A DNA stretch of 64,000 nucleotides, from positions 8,579 through 72,578 of the forward strand of contig CAWJNN010000068.1 in NCBI GenBank assembly GCA_963844115.1. The letters run 5' to 3'. A program made the translations under genes and the position numbers. Positions 25,869 to 36,550 of this stretch are shown here, piece by piece (within the stretch, counting starts at the first letter, position 1; each line of letters begins with the position of its first letter). Below the pieces are notes generated by a model that was given only the letters and a program-made list of their open reading frames with translations, was not told the origin of the DNA and made no database searches. The stretch is from CS4-C045 sp963844115 (GTDB lineage Bacteria > Planctomycetota > Planctomycetia > Pirellulales > UBA7805).

Positions 25869-28800
25869 ATGGCGAAACGCGTCCGCCGAGTCATTCGACG
25901 AGTCAAGCAGCCGCTGACGGCGTCTTTCGATGACCAACTCTGGCCGGTTAACATCGTCCTGCTGATTCTGGGTGGCTTTCTCACGGGCGAGATTCTGATC
26001 TTTGGCGATTTCACGACCCCAGCGGTGTTCAGCAACGGATGGACCTGGCTAAGCTGGGTCTGGTTCGCCGTCATCGGCACCATGCTCTTAGCGTGGAAAG
26101 CAGGCGGTCGCACGGCCCGCCGCACTCAGCTGTCCGGCGCCGTTGCCCTGGTTCTGACACTGTCCCTTCTAACCGCATGTTACTACTTTCACATCTTTTC
26201 AGCGGTAGCCATCGAAGACACACTTAACGACGTGGCGGCAACGTCGGACTTCGTCGCGCCGGAAGTTGTGCAGTACCTCGAAATTCAGCAACCTCACGTC
26301 GTACTGGAACACGAACGGCCCGTAGAAACTGAACCGCTGGAGCCGGAGACGTCAGAGCCTGAACAACAGACGACACAATCCGATCCGGCGGTTCGATCGC
26401 CGGTTCCCAATGCACAACCAACGCCTCAGGTCGAACGGCAGGCGGATGCTTCTGCTCGCCAGCAGCCTGAACGCCGGCGTACTCCGCCCAAACAAGCGGA
26501 AACCACGGGCAGGCTAAGCCGCCAACCTCAACCTTCCACGGCTCGACCGAATCAGGTCGCTTCGCCGACGGTCTCGACTCAAGAACAACCGAAGGCGGCG
26601 ACGCTCGACGCCCAGACACAACCCGTTGCGCCCCGCAAGTCGATGTCCGCGTCGCAGCGCGCGACGGCTGCAACCGATCCGGCCACGGAAGTGACACAGC
26701 CGACGCTGCAAACGGCCCGCCAGCCGACCGCCTTGTCGGACAAACCAAAGCTCGACACATCGCGTCCATCGCAGCAACGTGCCGTACGGCAGCCGGCCGA
26801 AGTTCCCAACACGCTTCATATAGCCAAAGTGCCGCCCACCGCCAGCGATGCTTCGGAACCAAGTCAACTCCAGCCGTCACACAGCATCAAGCGTCAAACG
26901 GCGACCAGCGAGATCGTCCCTCAGCAACAGCCCAGCAATGACGTCATTGCGTCGGAGCCGCGCCGCGACGAGCCGGCACGGGAATCGCCGGCACCGCGCG
27001 AGCCGCAGCTGACGCGCAGCGACGTCACCGCGCCGTCACGTAGCGCCGAGGTCGCGAACTCGGCAATTGACAAACGTGCGACGCCCGACCAGCAGGTAGC
27101 GAAGTCGCAACAAACGCCAACGACTCCGCTGCAACCAAAATCATCTACGATCCAACGACAGACCTCCACGGCGACCGGCGCAAAACCCGATGTGACGGCC
27201 AGCAAGCTGGATGAAAGACCTGTAACCACGTCCGCGGAGTCGATGGCGCAATCACGTCAGGCGACCGCCACGACGGCGCCTACCCTACAGCCCAACGAAC
27301 AAGCCAGCGACCATCCGCGCCGAGCGTCACGAATCGCCGAAAGCGAGGCATCTCCCGTCGCGTTATCCAACCCGGCGGTTGTGCAGTCCAGCCAACCGAC
27401 CCAGCACTCCGTACAACCGCGCGCCTCCGCTCACAGCGTTTCGAGGCGTGGCGTAGCCGGCGCCGGGGCTCAACGTAACCTGGACGACGGGGATCCGGCC
27501 CCACGTACCGTTGCTCCCGTCGCGTCTGCCGCCGCACGGCGCAGCACGGCTACTTCCGAGAATCCTAATCCCAACGACTTATTGACCAGCCAACAGGCAA
27601 GTGTCGCCAAGGATCGCGCGCTGGCTAGTGCGCCATCGTCAACGCTGCAGGCCCAACCCATCGACGCCGCCGCGGCATCCGGCGCGACGGATCCGAGCGA
27701 ATTGGATGCGAGCAGCAGCGCCGCGATGCGCGTCAATTCGGCTGCCCAAAATCAAGCGACCGTGACCGCCGACGTCGGCAACACGGAATTCGACACGGGC
27801 CCAACCCAAATTGCTTCCGAGCTAGAAAGCGGCCGCGCGGCGGGGGGTGGGGAACCGGAAGTGCATCACGCCACCCCCAGCGCGGAAGCACAGCGTCTGG
27901 CACCTGCCGGCGGAGAATTACTCGCGGCACTCGATACGCATGCCATTGCCGCTCAGCCTGTTGATATCGAGGCCGACGGTGGTGGCCAGCCACCCGCGCC
28001 GGCCGCCGACGCGGCAGCCACTGCCGCCACAAGGACCAGTCCCGCGGCCAGCGCGCAGGCTGCGGCCATGGCGAACGATCAACCGGGCGATGCCGCGCCG
28101 AGCGGTAGCCATGCCGAACAGCTCGCCGCGATACGCCGCATGCGAGAGAAGACAGCGGCGGCGACACCCCCCGGCGCAACGCCAGGTGGTGGTACGGATA
28201 AGCCTGTTCGTGAGGGCAGGATCCAACACACCGCAACCGCCAAAGCCGACGCACCGACCATCGAGTCTCCCGCCGGCGGCCAAGCGGCTCCTGAGGGTCC
28301 GCAAGCGGCGGGTGGCCAGCTGTCACGCGTTGGCGGGAGCCCGGGGCAACGCCAACCCGCCGTTACCAAGCTGGCTGGAGCGGCTGAAAGTGATGCTGCG
28401 TTGAACGTACCGGATCTGGGCGCCAAAGGATGCGCGGCGGCGAACGTTCTGAGGCGCCGGACGGCGATCAGGTCGCCAACGCGACCTCGACCGGCGGTGC
28501 GCCTTTGAAGCAAAGTACCGCAGCAAGCCTCCCCGGCGTCGCGAACGTCCAAGTGGATGACGAATTGGCCGGCGGGGCACCGCAGAGCGAGGCTCCTTTA
28601 ACCAATGTCTCGCCAGGGGTTGGTCAGGGTACCCCGCAGCGACGCGAGAGCGGCGGCACGCAGGTCCTCGCTCCGGCGGAACCAGGCGATGGAGGGATCG
28701 GATCGGAATCCTCCCAAGAGGTTGGTAACCCAAGCCGCAAGGCGCAGCGCACCAGTGATGTGGTGACCCTCGATGCAGACGCTCGGTTTCAACGGCGCGA

Positions 28801-29970
28801 CGTGGGTGGTCCTATTCAGCCAGGTAATACACGAGCCAGAGATGCGCGACCCGCATTTGAACGCCGCAAGAATTCCAAGCCAGTCCCAAGCAAACCTGGC
28901 GCAAAGTCTCGACATCTTGAAGTGGCGATTCAGTCCGGCCTGGAGTTTCTGCGTTTGCAGCAGAGCGATAATGGCGGATGGAGTTTTCACAACTTTCCCG
29001 CGGCTCAAGACGGCTCGCTGCAGGATGAGATCGCCCAGGTTCACGCCGACACGGCAGCGACCGGATTGACATTGATGTCCTTCTTGGGCGCCGGCTACGA
29101 TCATTTCGACTACGGCGGCGAATATACGCAGGAAGTTCAGGCGGGACTGGATTACCTGGTCAAAAACCAAAAGGACAACGGCGACTTGTACGTTCCGCAA
29201 GATGCCATTAGCAACCGCTCGGCCGCCTTGTACAGCCACGCAATTGCAACCATGGCGCTATGCGAAGCGTACGGCATGACACACGATCCCAAGCTGAAAC
29301 TGCCGGCGCAAAAGCGCTGCAGTACGTCGTCGATACTCAGCATGAGGACCGCGGTGGATGGCGGTATCTTGCTAAAAGTTCATCCGATTTATCCGTCACT
29401 GGCTGGATGTTTGTCGCATTGAAGAGTGGCAAATTGGCGGGTCTGGAAGTCCCCGAAGAATCATTAAATGCCGCCCTCGGCTATCTGGACCGCTGCCAGG
29501 GCAACACGAACGGCGAGAACGGGTACGTCTACAACCCCGACGCACTGGACACACCCACTCAGCGCCTCGGCCGCGATGTCACACGCCCAATGAGCGCGGT
29601 GGGTCTCCTGATGCGACTTTATCAAGGAAGAGATCGATCGGATGCCGAGATTCGCGCAGGGGCGGATTTCCTGATGCAACAGCCGCCAGCCTACTACGCG
29701 GGACAGCGAGATACGTACTATTGGTACTATGCAACACAGGTCATGTTCCACATGAAGGGCGACTATTGGGAGAAATGGCAACTGCAGCTTCACGAACTGC
29801 TACGAGATACGCAAGAAAAACAAGGACCGCTGGCCGGCAGCTGGAACCCACGCGGCCCCGTACCCGATCGCTGGGGCGCTCAAGGTGGACGAATTTACGT
29901 CACCACGATGAACCTGCTGTCCCTGGAGGTCTCGTACCGCTATCTGCCACTTTATGTAGAAGTGGAATGA
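25869..29970 (+). CDS. Large membrane protein: 3 TM, Pro/Gln/Ala linker, terpenoid-toroid C-terminus (two frameshifts)
   Basis: About 1367 residues after two one-base repairs (28425-28431 and 29311-29316). The N-terminus has membrane helices at about 29-46, 58-80 and 90-110. Then come about 800 residues of low-complexity Ala/Gln/Pro/Thr/Ser-rich sequence suited to crossing the periplasm, as in TonB-like proteins. The C-terminal 350 residues form an alpha/alpha toroid of the prenyltransferase/squalene-oxidase-repeat type: GLEFLRLQQSDNGGWSF, GLDYLVKNQKDNGDLYV, ALQYVVDTQHEDRGGWRYL and ALGYLDRCQGNTNGENGYVY. No DxDD or DCTAE cyclase motif is seen, so a binding rather than cyclase role is likely. 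It ends a TPR-ExbB-ExbD cluster. Specific function unknown. Confidence 0.75.
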
Positions 29971-29973
29971 CGG

Positions 29974-30170
29974 GGGGATTGCGGATTGCGGATTGCGGAT
30001 TGGGGATTGCGGATTGCGGATTGCGGATTGCGGATTGCGGATTGCGGATTGCGGATTGGGGATTGGGGATTGCGGATTGCGGATTGCGGATTGGGGATTG
30101 CGGATTGGGGATTGGGGATTGGGGATTGGGGATTGGGGATTGCGGATTGGGGATTGCGGATTGGGGATTA
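29974..30170. repeat. Heptamer array (GGATTGC / GGATTGG)
   Basis: Some 28 units of GGATTGC and GGATTGG fill the gap between two convergent genes. The array starts about five bases after the stop of the toroid protein, and its last unit includes the stop codon of the minus-strand methyltransferase. The two unit types are interspersed. Confidence 0.92.
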
Positions 30171-31085
30171 CTGATTACCATTCTCCCTTCCCTGCTCTTC
30201 GTCTCGTTCGAAGAACATCACGTGCTGCCACGGTAATTTGTCGTATTCTTCGACCAGTTTGAATCCGTTCGGCTCCCACTCCTTCAGGATCTGCTCTTTG
30301 CTCATCTTGTGCAGTTTCTTGATCGGCACCTTGGGATCTTCGGCGCGAAATTCGACCAATGCGATACGTCCCTTTGGCGCCAGGGCCGCACGCATCTTTT
30401 GCAACATGTGGACGGGATGAGAAAACTCGTGGTAGACGTCGACGCACAGGATCAAATCGATTTCACTTCCCTTCAGGTTGGGATCGTGAAAATCGCCCAG
30501 AATGCCTTCGATATTCGTAAGTTTTGCCGCCTTCGCACGTTCTTCCAGTAGCAGCAGCATTTCACGCTGGATATCGACGGCCACGACGCGGCCCTTCGCG
30601 CCGACCATGTTCGCCAGCTTCAATGTGTAAAACCCGTTACCGCAGCCCATGTCGCAAATCGTCTGACCGGCTTTCACGTTCAGCACTTCCATCAGCGTGC
30701 TGCAATCCTCTTGGCGTTCGCGCGATTCGCGGATCAGCCACGGGGCACCATTAAAATGCATTGTCTGGGCGATTTCGCGACCCATATAATGAGTCCGCGG
30801 CGGTGGAACCTTGCTTTCGACCGGCTTACCGTCAGACGCAGGCTTAGCGTCAGGCACGGGCTTATTGTCCAACACTGGCTTATCGTCGAGCACTGGCTTA
30901 TCGTCCAACACTGGCTTAGCGTCGGGCACTGGCTTGCGGTTCAACACCGCGGTACCGTCCGGCTCGTTGCCGGACGCCCTGCCCCCGTCGGTCGGTTCGT
31001 CGGCCAAACCGATGAGCGATCGTGACGCGATGCAGCTTAGCGACAGAAAAACGGCAAAGCAGACAACTGTGTGGCTTGACCTCAT
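30168..31085 (-). CDS. Exported class I SAM-dependent methyltransferase
   Basis: 305 residues from ATG 31083-31085. A signal peptide (MRSSHTVVCFAVFLSLSC) is followed by a linker with six- to seven-fold repeats of KPVLDD/KPVPDA (about 45-85). Then comes a Rossmann methyltransferase domain: ICDMGCGNGFYTLKLA (SAM motif I), VVAVDIQREML, LILCVDVYHEFSHP and GRIALVEFRAEDP. The DUF/UbiE-like core appears complete. A methyltransferase outside the cytoplasm is unusual because SAM is cytoplasmic; in planctomycetes such predicted exported methyltransferases recur. The 3' end runs into a heptamer array. Substrate unknown. Confidence 0.8.
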   Translation of the reverse strand: MRSSHTVVCFAVFLSLSCIASRSLIGLADEPTDGGRASGNEPDGTAVLNRKPVPDAKPVLDDKPVLDDKPVLDNKPVPDAKPASDGKPVESKVPPPRTHYMGREIAQTMHFNGAPWLIRESRERQEDCSTLMEVLNVKAGQTICDMGCGNGFYTLKLANMVGAKGRVVAVDIQREMLLLLEERAKAAKLTNIEGILGDFHDPNLKGSEIDLILCVDVYHEFSHPVHMLQKMRAALAPKGRIALVEFRAEDPKVPIKKLHKMSKEQILKEWEPNGFKLVEEYDKLPWQHVMFFERDEEQGRENGNQ

Positions 31086-31242
31086 TGCGAGTCCTTTCCA
31101 ATGCCAACGACGACGAAACACAAGACGGGGAAATCCGTAATCGCGAAGATTGCAGGCGGCAATCGAGGCTACCGGCCCGCTTGTCATTCTAGCCCAGTAA
31201 CGCTGGTGTAGACATCACGGTTTTTCCCGAAATGGAGGCAGC

Positions 31243-31620
31243 GTGCGATTTTGGCGGTTCTTTTTTCGATCATGTCGACTGCGTTGCCCGCTCTGTGGTC
31301 GAGGTCGACTTTTTCGCGGCTGGTTTCGCATGAATCCACTGTGTGATCATTGCCAGTTGAAGTACGATCGCGATGCGGGCTACTTTCTCGGCTCGATCTA
31401 TATCAACTATGGCCTGACGTCGTTGATCGTAGCCATAGGATATCCGCTTTTGTTTTTTGGCTTCGGCGTTGCGCCACGGGCTCTGCTGCTAGCCGGCATG
31501 GCGTTTTGTGTACTGTTTCCGCTCTGGTTCTTCCGCTATGCCCGCAGTCTGTGGATCGGATTTGATCAGTTCTTCGATCCGTCGCAGGAGGAGCAGCCTG
31601 CGAGCGATCACGACGGCTAA
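31243..31620 (+). CDS. DUF983 membrane protein with zinc ribbon
   Basis: 125 residues from GTG 31243 with GGAGG upstream. An N-terminal four-Cys knuckle (CPLCGRGRLF and CDHCQLKYDRDAG) is followed by two membrane segments, SLIVAIGYPLLFFGFGV and LLAGMAFCVLFPLWFF. This is the DUF983 arrangement; biochemical role unknown. Confidence 0.82.
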   Translation: MRFWRFFFRSCRLRCPLCGRGRLFRGWFRMNPLCDHCQLKYDRDAGYFLGSIYINYGLTSLIVAIGYPLLFFGFGVAPRALLLAGMAFCVLFPLWFFRYARSLWIGFDQFFDPSQEEQPASDHDG

Positions 31621-31790
31621 ATAACGCCGCGCACGCTCGATAGCATCGTTTCGTTAGCTTTTCTTCAGCTAGAGCCGGCCCTGGCCGCTCCCTCGTCTGA
31701 CCTGGCCCCACGGGCTATACTGATGGCCTCGTTGACATTCAAACCGCTGTTAATGTTTGAACTACGTTCTGAATTTCCGGAGAAATACCA

Positions 31791-32264
31791 ATGCGACACC
31801 ACTTTCTGTTCGTTACGCTTGCTACCTTGATTCTGCTACCTGTCCAACGAAGCTTTGCTCACTGCGAAGTTCCCTGCGGTATCTACGATGATCAACTTCG
31901 TTTTGTGGAAATGCTGGAAGACCAGGCCACCATTGCCAAGGCCGTCGCCCAGATTAACGAACTGTCCGCAAAGAGCGATGCGCAATCGAAGAATCAGCTA
32001 GTGCGCTGGATCACTACCAAGGAAGCACACGCCACCAACACCCAACATATTGTCGCTCAGTATTTCATGACACAGCGTATCAAGTCCGACGATATGGCAG
32101 GCCCGCAAGCCTATCAAAAGAAGCTGGCCGCCGCGCACACGGTGATGGTTGCGGCCATGATGTGCAAGCAGAGCGCCGATGCCGCGCCGACGGCGGCGTT
32201 ACGAGCAGCGATCTACGATTTCTATCGCGCTTACGAAGGTAAAGAACCCCAGTTTGACAAGTGA
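31791..32264 (+). CDS. sodN: Nickel superoxide dismutase, exported
   Basis: 157 residues. The Ni-hook motif HCEVPCGIYDD is intact: His1, Cys2 and Cys6 numbering after processing. It is preceded by a Sec-type signal peptide (FLFVTLATLILLPVQ, SFA before His). Cleavage by signal peptidase directly before His1 would create the free N-terminus that NiSOD needs, a job done by the SodX protease in Streptomyces. The rest is the four-helix bundle (EDQATIAKAVAQINEL, TKEAHATNTQHIVAQYF). It removes superoxide in the periplasm. No sodX is adjacent. Confidence 0.92.
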   Translation: MRHHFLFVTLATLILLPVQRSFAHCEVPCGIYDDQLRFVEMLEDQATIAKAVAQINELSAKSDAQSKNQLVRWITTKEAHATNTQHIVAQYFMTQRIKSDDMAGPQAYQKKLAAAHTVMVAAMMCKQSADAAPTAALRAAIYDFYRAYEGKEPQFDK

Positions 32265-32331
32265 CGGAGCTGGCGCTGACGCTCATTCAAATCGCGTCAC
32301 GCTTCTTCTTCAATCTGCTAGTTCAATCTGC

Positions 32332-33742
32332 TTATTCAATTGAATCTGTGTTTCGTCGACTAAACCAGTAAGCTGGTATCCCCAGCAGCACCGGGACGCT
32401 TCCCAATAACGCCAATTGGGAAGCGTACACAATACTTGCGTGCAGCATGTACACACACATGCCGCAAAAAACGATCGGTACCAGAGGATACCACGGAACC
32501 GAGAACGGACGCTCCGCCGTTTTCGCTCGCGCACGCGACACGAACAGCGACAATCCGGTCAGCAGAAAGAAAAACCAGAAGACCGGTGCGGTGGCGGCGA
32601 CCAGCGTCCCGAAACCACCTTGATACTTCTCCCACGCCAGACCGCCCCAGCCGATCAAGGCTAGCATTCCGTCCACGACGTCGCGGCCAAGCGCGGTTCC
32701 AACCAGTGTGATCCACAACAGTGCGAATCCCGCTTGTGCGACCAGCGACCAGACGGGCGTGCCGAAGCGTGAGTTCCAATGGCCCAACCGGCGGAACATC
32801 ACGTATTCCCTTCCCATCTCGGAATAGACGCGGGACCCGGTCAGAATCATCCCATTGACCGCGCCCAGCGCGGAGACCATGACCAGCAGGCTCATTCCGC
32901 GGAAACCCCATTCGCCCAGCCCCAACCTTAGCACATCCGCCGCCGGCGCCGTCGCTTGACGGAGTCCTTCAAATCCCAGCACCCACAGATAGGCCAGGTT
33001 CACCGCCAGGTAGCACAACGTCACGATTCCGATTCCCACGAAGAGTGCTCGGGGCATATTGCGTTGTGGCTGGTGTACTTCGCTGGTGACCAGCGCCGCA
33101 TCATTCCAACCGCCGTAGGCGTACAGAACCAAGACCATGGCCAATCCGAATCCGGGTCCCGTCGTCGGCTGGCTTGTCGTAAAACTTTCCGGAGCGCTGA
33201 CCTAGCGCCAGGCCAGTAGCTACCAGCACGACAAGCCCGGTCAACTTGGCGAGCGTTAGAAGATTCTGGGTCATTTTTCCCAGCACCAGCCCCAGGATAT
33301 TGGCAACGGTTAGCCACAGCACGGCTGCCAGCGCGAACCAGACGGCGAAGTCAGGATTTAGCCCAAACATCGCGACCGCATAGTCAGCAAAGACGTACGC
33401 GGTAGCACCGATGACACCGGTGCGAATCCCAACCAATTGCGCCCAACCGAACAGAAAGCCAGTCAGGCGACCGAAGGTCTCAGTCAGGTAAACGTAATCA
33501 CCTCCAGAGCGCAGATAGGTCGTGGCGAGTTCCGCGTAGCAGCACGCGCCGACCAGGGAAAGCAGCCCTCCTCCTACCCAGATCGCCATGCCGATCCAGA
33601 GACTGGAAACGTTACTGAAGATCAAAGGCGGGGACCGAAAGATCGCCACGCCGACCACGATTCCGGTAATGATGCTGATCGTGTCCCACAATCCCAGCTG
33701 ATTGCGACTTGAACTCGCTTCATCCTGCGCTAACGGATGCAC
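32332..33742 (-). CDS. APC-family amino acid permease (frameshifted)
   Basis: About 470 residues, some 12 membrane helices. The N-terminal half shows the APC first helix SIITGIVVGVAIFRSPPLIF, then YAELATTYLRSGGDYVYLTE. After a frameshift near 33191-33212 the second half continues with GLAMVLVLYAYGGWNDAALV, PRALFVGIGIVTLCYLAVNL and MSLLVMVSALGAVNGMILTG. I use GTG 33742 with TGAGGA nine to ten bases upstream; a TTG at 33814 is the other option. The frameshift lies at AGCGCTGACCTAGCGCC and is likely an error. Substrate is probably an amino acid or polyamine. It is divergent from the pcm fragment. Confidence 0.82.
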
Positions 33743-33808
33743 GTTCAATCGATTCCTCAAAAACGTGTTGGGAATATGTACGATGCCGATTTGATACAAT
33801 ACCGTTGT

Positions 33809-34210
33809 ATGCAAACCTCTGACATAGGCCCCAATTCGACGTCTCGAAAACGCCCACGCGTGAATCTGCTGGTGCTATTTTTCGCCACGGCAGCGGTCGC
33901 CTGGATTCTGTCCGTGATCACTCAGCCCGAGGCGGCGCGACGGCGTGTTCGTCCGGTCGGGCCTGCCGCGGATGTCGCCAGCGACGCAGAGGTCGTCGGC
34001 AATGCAGACGTCGAAGATTCCGGACAGGAACAGCGGCGCCGAGAGATGGTCAACCTGCTGCAGAAACAGGGAATCACGGACCCGCGTGTGTTGCGCACGA
34101 TGAGTCGGGTGCCTCGACACGAATTCGTCCCGCATGACCAGCGCGGCGCCGCGTACATAAATACAGCACTACCGCTTGACCACGGTCAAACGATTTCACA
34201 GCCGTACATC
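33809..34210 (+). pseudogene. pcm: Protein-L-isoaspartate O-methyltransferase, 5' fragment
   Basis: The ATG at 33809 opens a membrane-anchored version of PCMT (helix LLVLFFATAAVAWILSV) followed by the family start MVNLLQKQGITDPRVL, MSRVPRHEFVPHDQRGAAY and LPLDHGQTISQPYI. Homology stops at 34210, exactly before the SAM-binding motif that should follow. From 34211 there is unrelated DNA and then a RAYT remnant. The open frame continues to 34345 with no family resemblance. The enzyme, which repairs isoaspartyl damage, cannot be active. The missing 3' part is not found within this window. Confidence 0.8.
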
Positions 34211-34257
34211 AGGACGGGAGTGCCTTGGAAGACGATCCGCTTCTTCAGATCGGCGTC

Positions 34258-34435
34258 CAGGGTTTTGCTAACATGGCGAAATGGCACGACCTCTTCGTAT
34301 CGAGTATCCGGGAGCGCATTACCATGTGATGTCTCGGGGGAATGAGCGACGTCCGATTGTGCGAGATGACGCCGACCGGGCGGCTGATTGGCGCGTCAGC
34401 ACGCGTCTGAGACGTACAGCAGGCGTCTGGAGCAT
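34258..34435 (+). mobile_element. Truncated RAYT element remnant
   Basis: Copies the region around the start of the RAYT gene (GGGTTTTGCTAACATGGCG onward, start codon at 34281) nearly perfectly to about 34380. It then diverges but stays recognisably similar (GCGTCTGGAGCAT) until the full copy begins at 34436. It lacks the left terminal repeat and everything beyond the HUH-upstream region. Confidence 0.75.
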
Positions 34436-35497
34436 CAGAGTGGTTTGGGGTCAGAGCTTCATTAACCATTAGTGTTGATTCCGCGTCCGGGTTTTGCTAA
34501 CATGGCGAAATGGCACGACCTCTTCGTATCGAGTATCCGGGAGCGCATTACCATGTGATGTCTCGGGGGAATGAGCGACGTCCGATTGTGCGAGATGACG
34601 CCGACCGGGAAAAGCGGCTTGATTGGCTGCGTCGCACGGTGGAGACGTACGGCTGGCGTCTGCATGCTTTCGTTTTGATGAAAAACCACGACCATTTGTT
34701 CGTGGAAACTCCGGAGGCGAATCTTTCCAGAGGGATGCAGTTTCTTAATGGTAGCTAGACCAGCTATTTCAATCGCCGCCATCGAAGATCAGGCCATCTG
34801 TTTCAGGGACGATACAAGGCGCAATTGGTGGAAGAGGAAGGTTATTACCTGGAAGTCAGCAGGTACATTCATCTAAATCCTGTGCGGGTGCCTATCGTGG
34901 CTCGACCGGAAGAATATCGGTGGAGCAGCTATCCTGGCTATCATTGGTCCGGCAAGACCCTTCCTTGGGTGACGTATAAGAATGTTCTCGGGGAGTTTAG
35001 CCGGAATCTGAAGTCAGCTCGCGCAGCTTATCGGCGTTTCGTACAGGCCGGGGTGCAGATGAAACCGGCTTCTCCCTTTCGTTCTGCATTTGAAGGGCTG
35101 ATTGTCGGCGGCGAGGCTTTCGTCGGTCGTATTCAGTCCCTGCTATCCGATAAAGCATCCGATTCTGGCGTTCCTGACATCGAGCGACTGCGGTCCACGC
35201 CCACCCTCGCACAGATCCAAGAAAAGGTATGCGACGAGTTGGCCATCGACCCAAGATGCTGGGCGGCAGGCCGACGTTCGGACGACGCCTCACGAGCCAT
35301 CGCATCTTACCTGGCTCGACGCCACTTTGGGTACCGCTCGAAGGATATCGCTGCGGCCTTCGGCTATGCCAGTTCCGGTGGCGTCGGGCAGGCGGTCAAG
35401 CGTGTTGAATCGGGCAATGCTTCTCTGAAAAGAACCAGCCGACGCCTCCTGGGACGTCTCACTAATGGCTAATGAAGCTCTGACCCCAATCCTCTCC
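34436..35497 (+). mobile_element. RAYT-type IS200/IS605-like element, copy A
   Basis: 1062 bp that by eye match copy B (36842-37903) base for base. The ends carry a 28-bp inverted repeat with one mismatch: GGGGTCAGAGCTTCATTAAC at the left and the complement of GCTAATGAAGCTCTGACCCC at the right. The only gene is the interrupted transposase. The right end abuts the 3' part of the ankyrin gene. Confidence 0.85.
34510..35472 (+). pseudogene. REP-associated tyrosine transposase (RAYT/TnpA_REP), amber-interrupted, copy A
   Basis: 320 codons in one frame, split by TAG at 34756-34758. Before the stop: PLRIEYPGAHYHVMSRGNER and the HUH-type motif MKNHDHLFVETPEANLSRGM. After it: YFNRRHRRSGHLFQGRYKA, the catalytic-Tyr segment SRYIHLNPVR, PEEYRWSSYPGY, and a C-terminal DnaA-like helix-turn-helix (ASGGVGQAVKRVE). 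In the family the stop position is usually Tyr (NGxYTxxFN), so TAC/TAT to TAG is a one-base change. Without readthrough the His and Tyr halves would be separate peptides. The same stop is in copy B. Confidence 0.82.
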
Positions 35498-35499
35498 CT

Positions 35500-36512
35500 G
35501 TCGGCATGGCGATCACTGCTTCGATCGGTCGGAGTCGATTGGTCGCTTCGTTCGCCGAGCCATTGCTTCTCGTTTGCTTTGCGTCTTCGCGGCTTCCTTC
35601 TCGCTGGCGATCCTCTCGCGCATTCACGCTCGGCGATTTCCTTTCGGCGCAACTTACCCTTTTCCGCAAACGGTTTGCCTCTCCACGAGTCCCAGCGTTT
35701 GATATCGGCCCGGGCTTCTTCAAACGACTCGCCGTGTTGTTTCAGCCAGTCGATCAGTTTTTGCAAGTCAGCGTTTTGCCGTGGCGTCCTGGCTCTAGGA
35801 CGTTGCTCTTCAAAGATTACTTGGTGCACAAGCCTCGTATTTTGGTTCGTTCGATATACCTTATGGTCAGCTCCGGCTTCGAGTAGTATCAGGGCGACGT
35901 CGTATTGTCCGCCCCAACCGACCGCTTTCATCGCCGGCGTTCTACCAGATGTGTTCTTGTAGTTCAAGTCGGCCCCCTTTTGATCAACAACTGAACTCGT
36001 TCCTTCTTATTCAGGCCGCTCCCCGTGATCACCTCAAATACCGGGGTGTTCATGAACCTCAGTCGCCCGCGACACACCAAGTTCGGATCTCCGCCGTGCT
36101 CGAAAACATATTCAAAATACTTCGCAAACCTTGTCCTCGACGCCATGTGTGTGACGGAATCACCCGCTGAAATTGCCTTCCGCGTGTTGAAATCGCTCTG
36201 GAAAAGCACGTTCGGATCGGCCCCGTGCTCTAATAGTTTCTTGAGTCGTTCCGGCTTGTCGTCGGGGTAGGCCCACAACAGAGGCGTCATGTTGTCCTTT
36301 CCCAGGGCCTTGACGTCGGCGCCGGCGGCCACGAGTCGATCGATCTCCGGCAGGTCGTTCGCTTCAATCGCCTTGCAGAGGGCGATTACCTGGGGATCAT
36401 CAAAGTATTCTTCCGCTTTCCAATTGAACTTCGCGTGCCAAGTCGGCTCGGAGCAGCCCGCCTGGCAGCTTGTGAAAAGAATCGACAAGACACAGTTACG
36501 AAAAGTCGCCAC
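35500..36512 (-). pseudogene. Ankyrin-repeat lipoprotein-like protein, frameshifted and 3'-truncated
   Basis: From ATG 36510-36512 a short signal (VLSILFTSCQAGC) precedes ankyrin repeats: ALCKAIEANDLPEIDRLVAAGADVKALG, DNMTPLLWAYPDDKPERLKKLLEHGADPNVL, YFEYVFEHGGDPNLV. In the run AAAAGGGGG (35971-35982) the frame shifts by one base and continues as ADLNYKNTSGRTPAMKAV, LILLEAGADHKVY. It then runs through basic low-complexity sequence into the RAYT copy A end, where the original C-terminus is lost. The ankyrin units are protein-binding; target unknown. It is flanked on both sides by RAYT copies. Confidence 0.7.
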
Positions 36513-36550
36513 GCCGGCATGATGTAGGTTTCCTATCGAGTCTAGCGTAG

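Noticed and set aside
25191..30170. CRISPR arrays at the repeated intergenic stretches.
   Set aside because: The units are 7 bp with no unique spacers, and there are no cas genes in the window.
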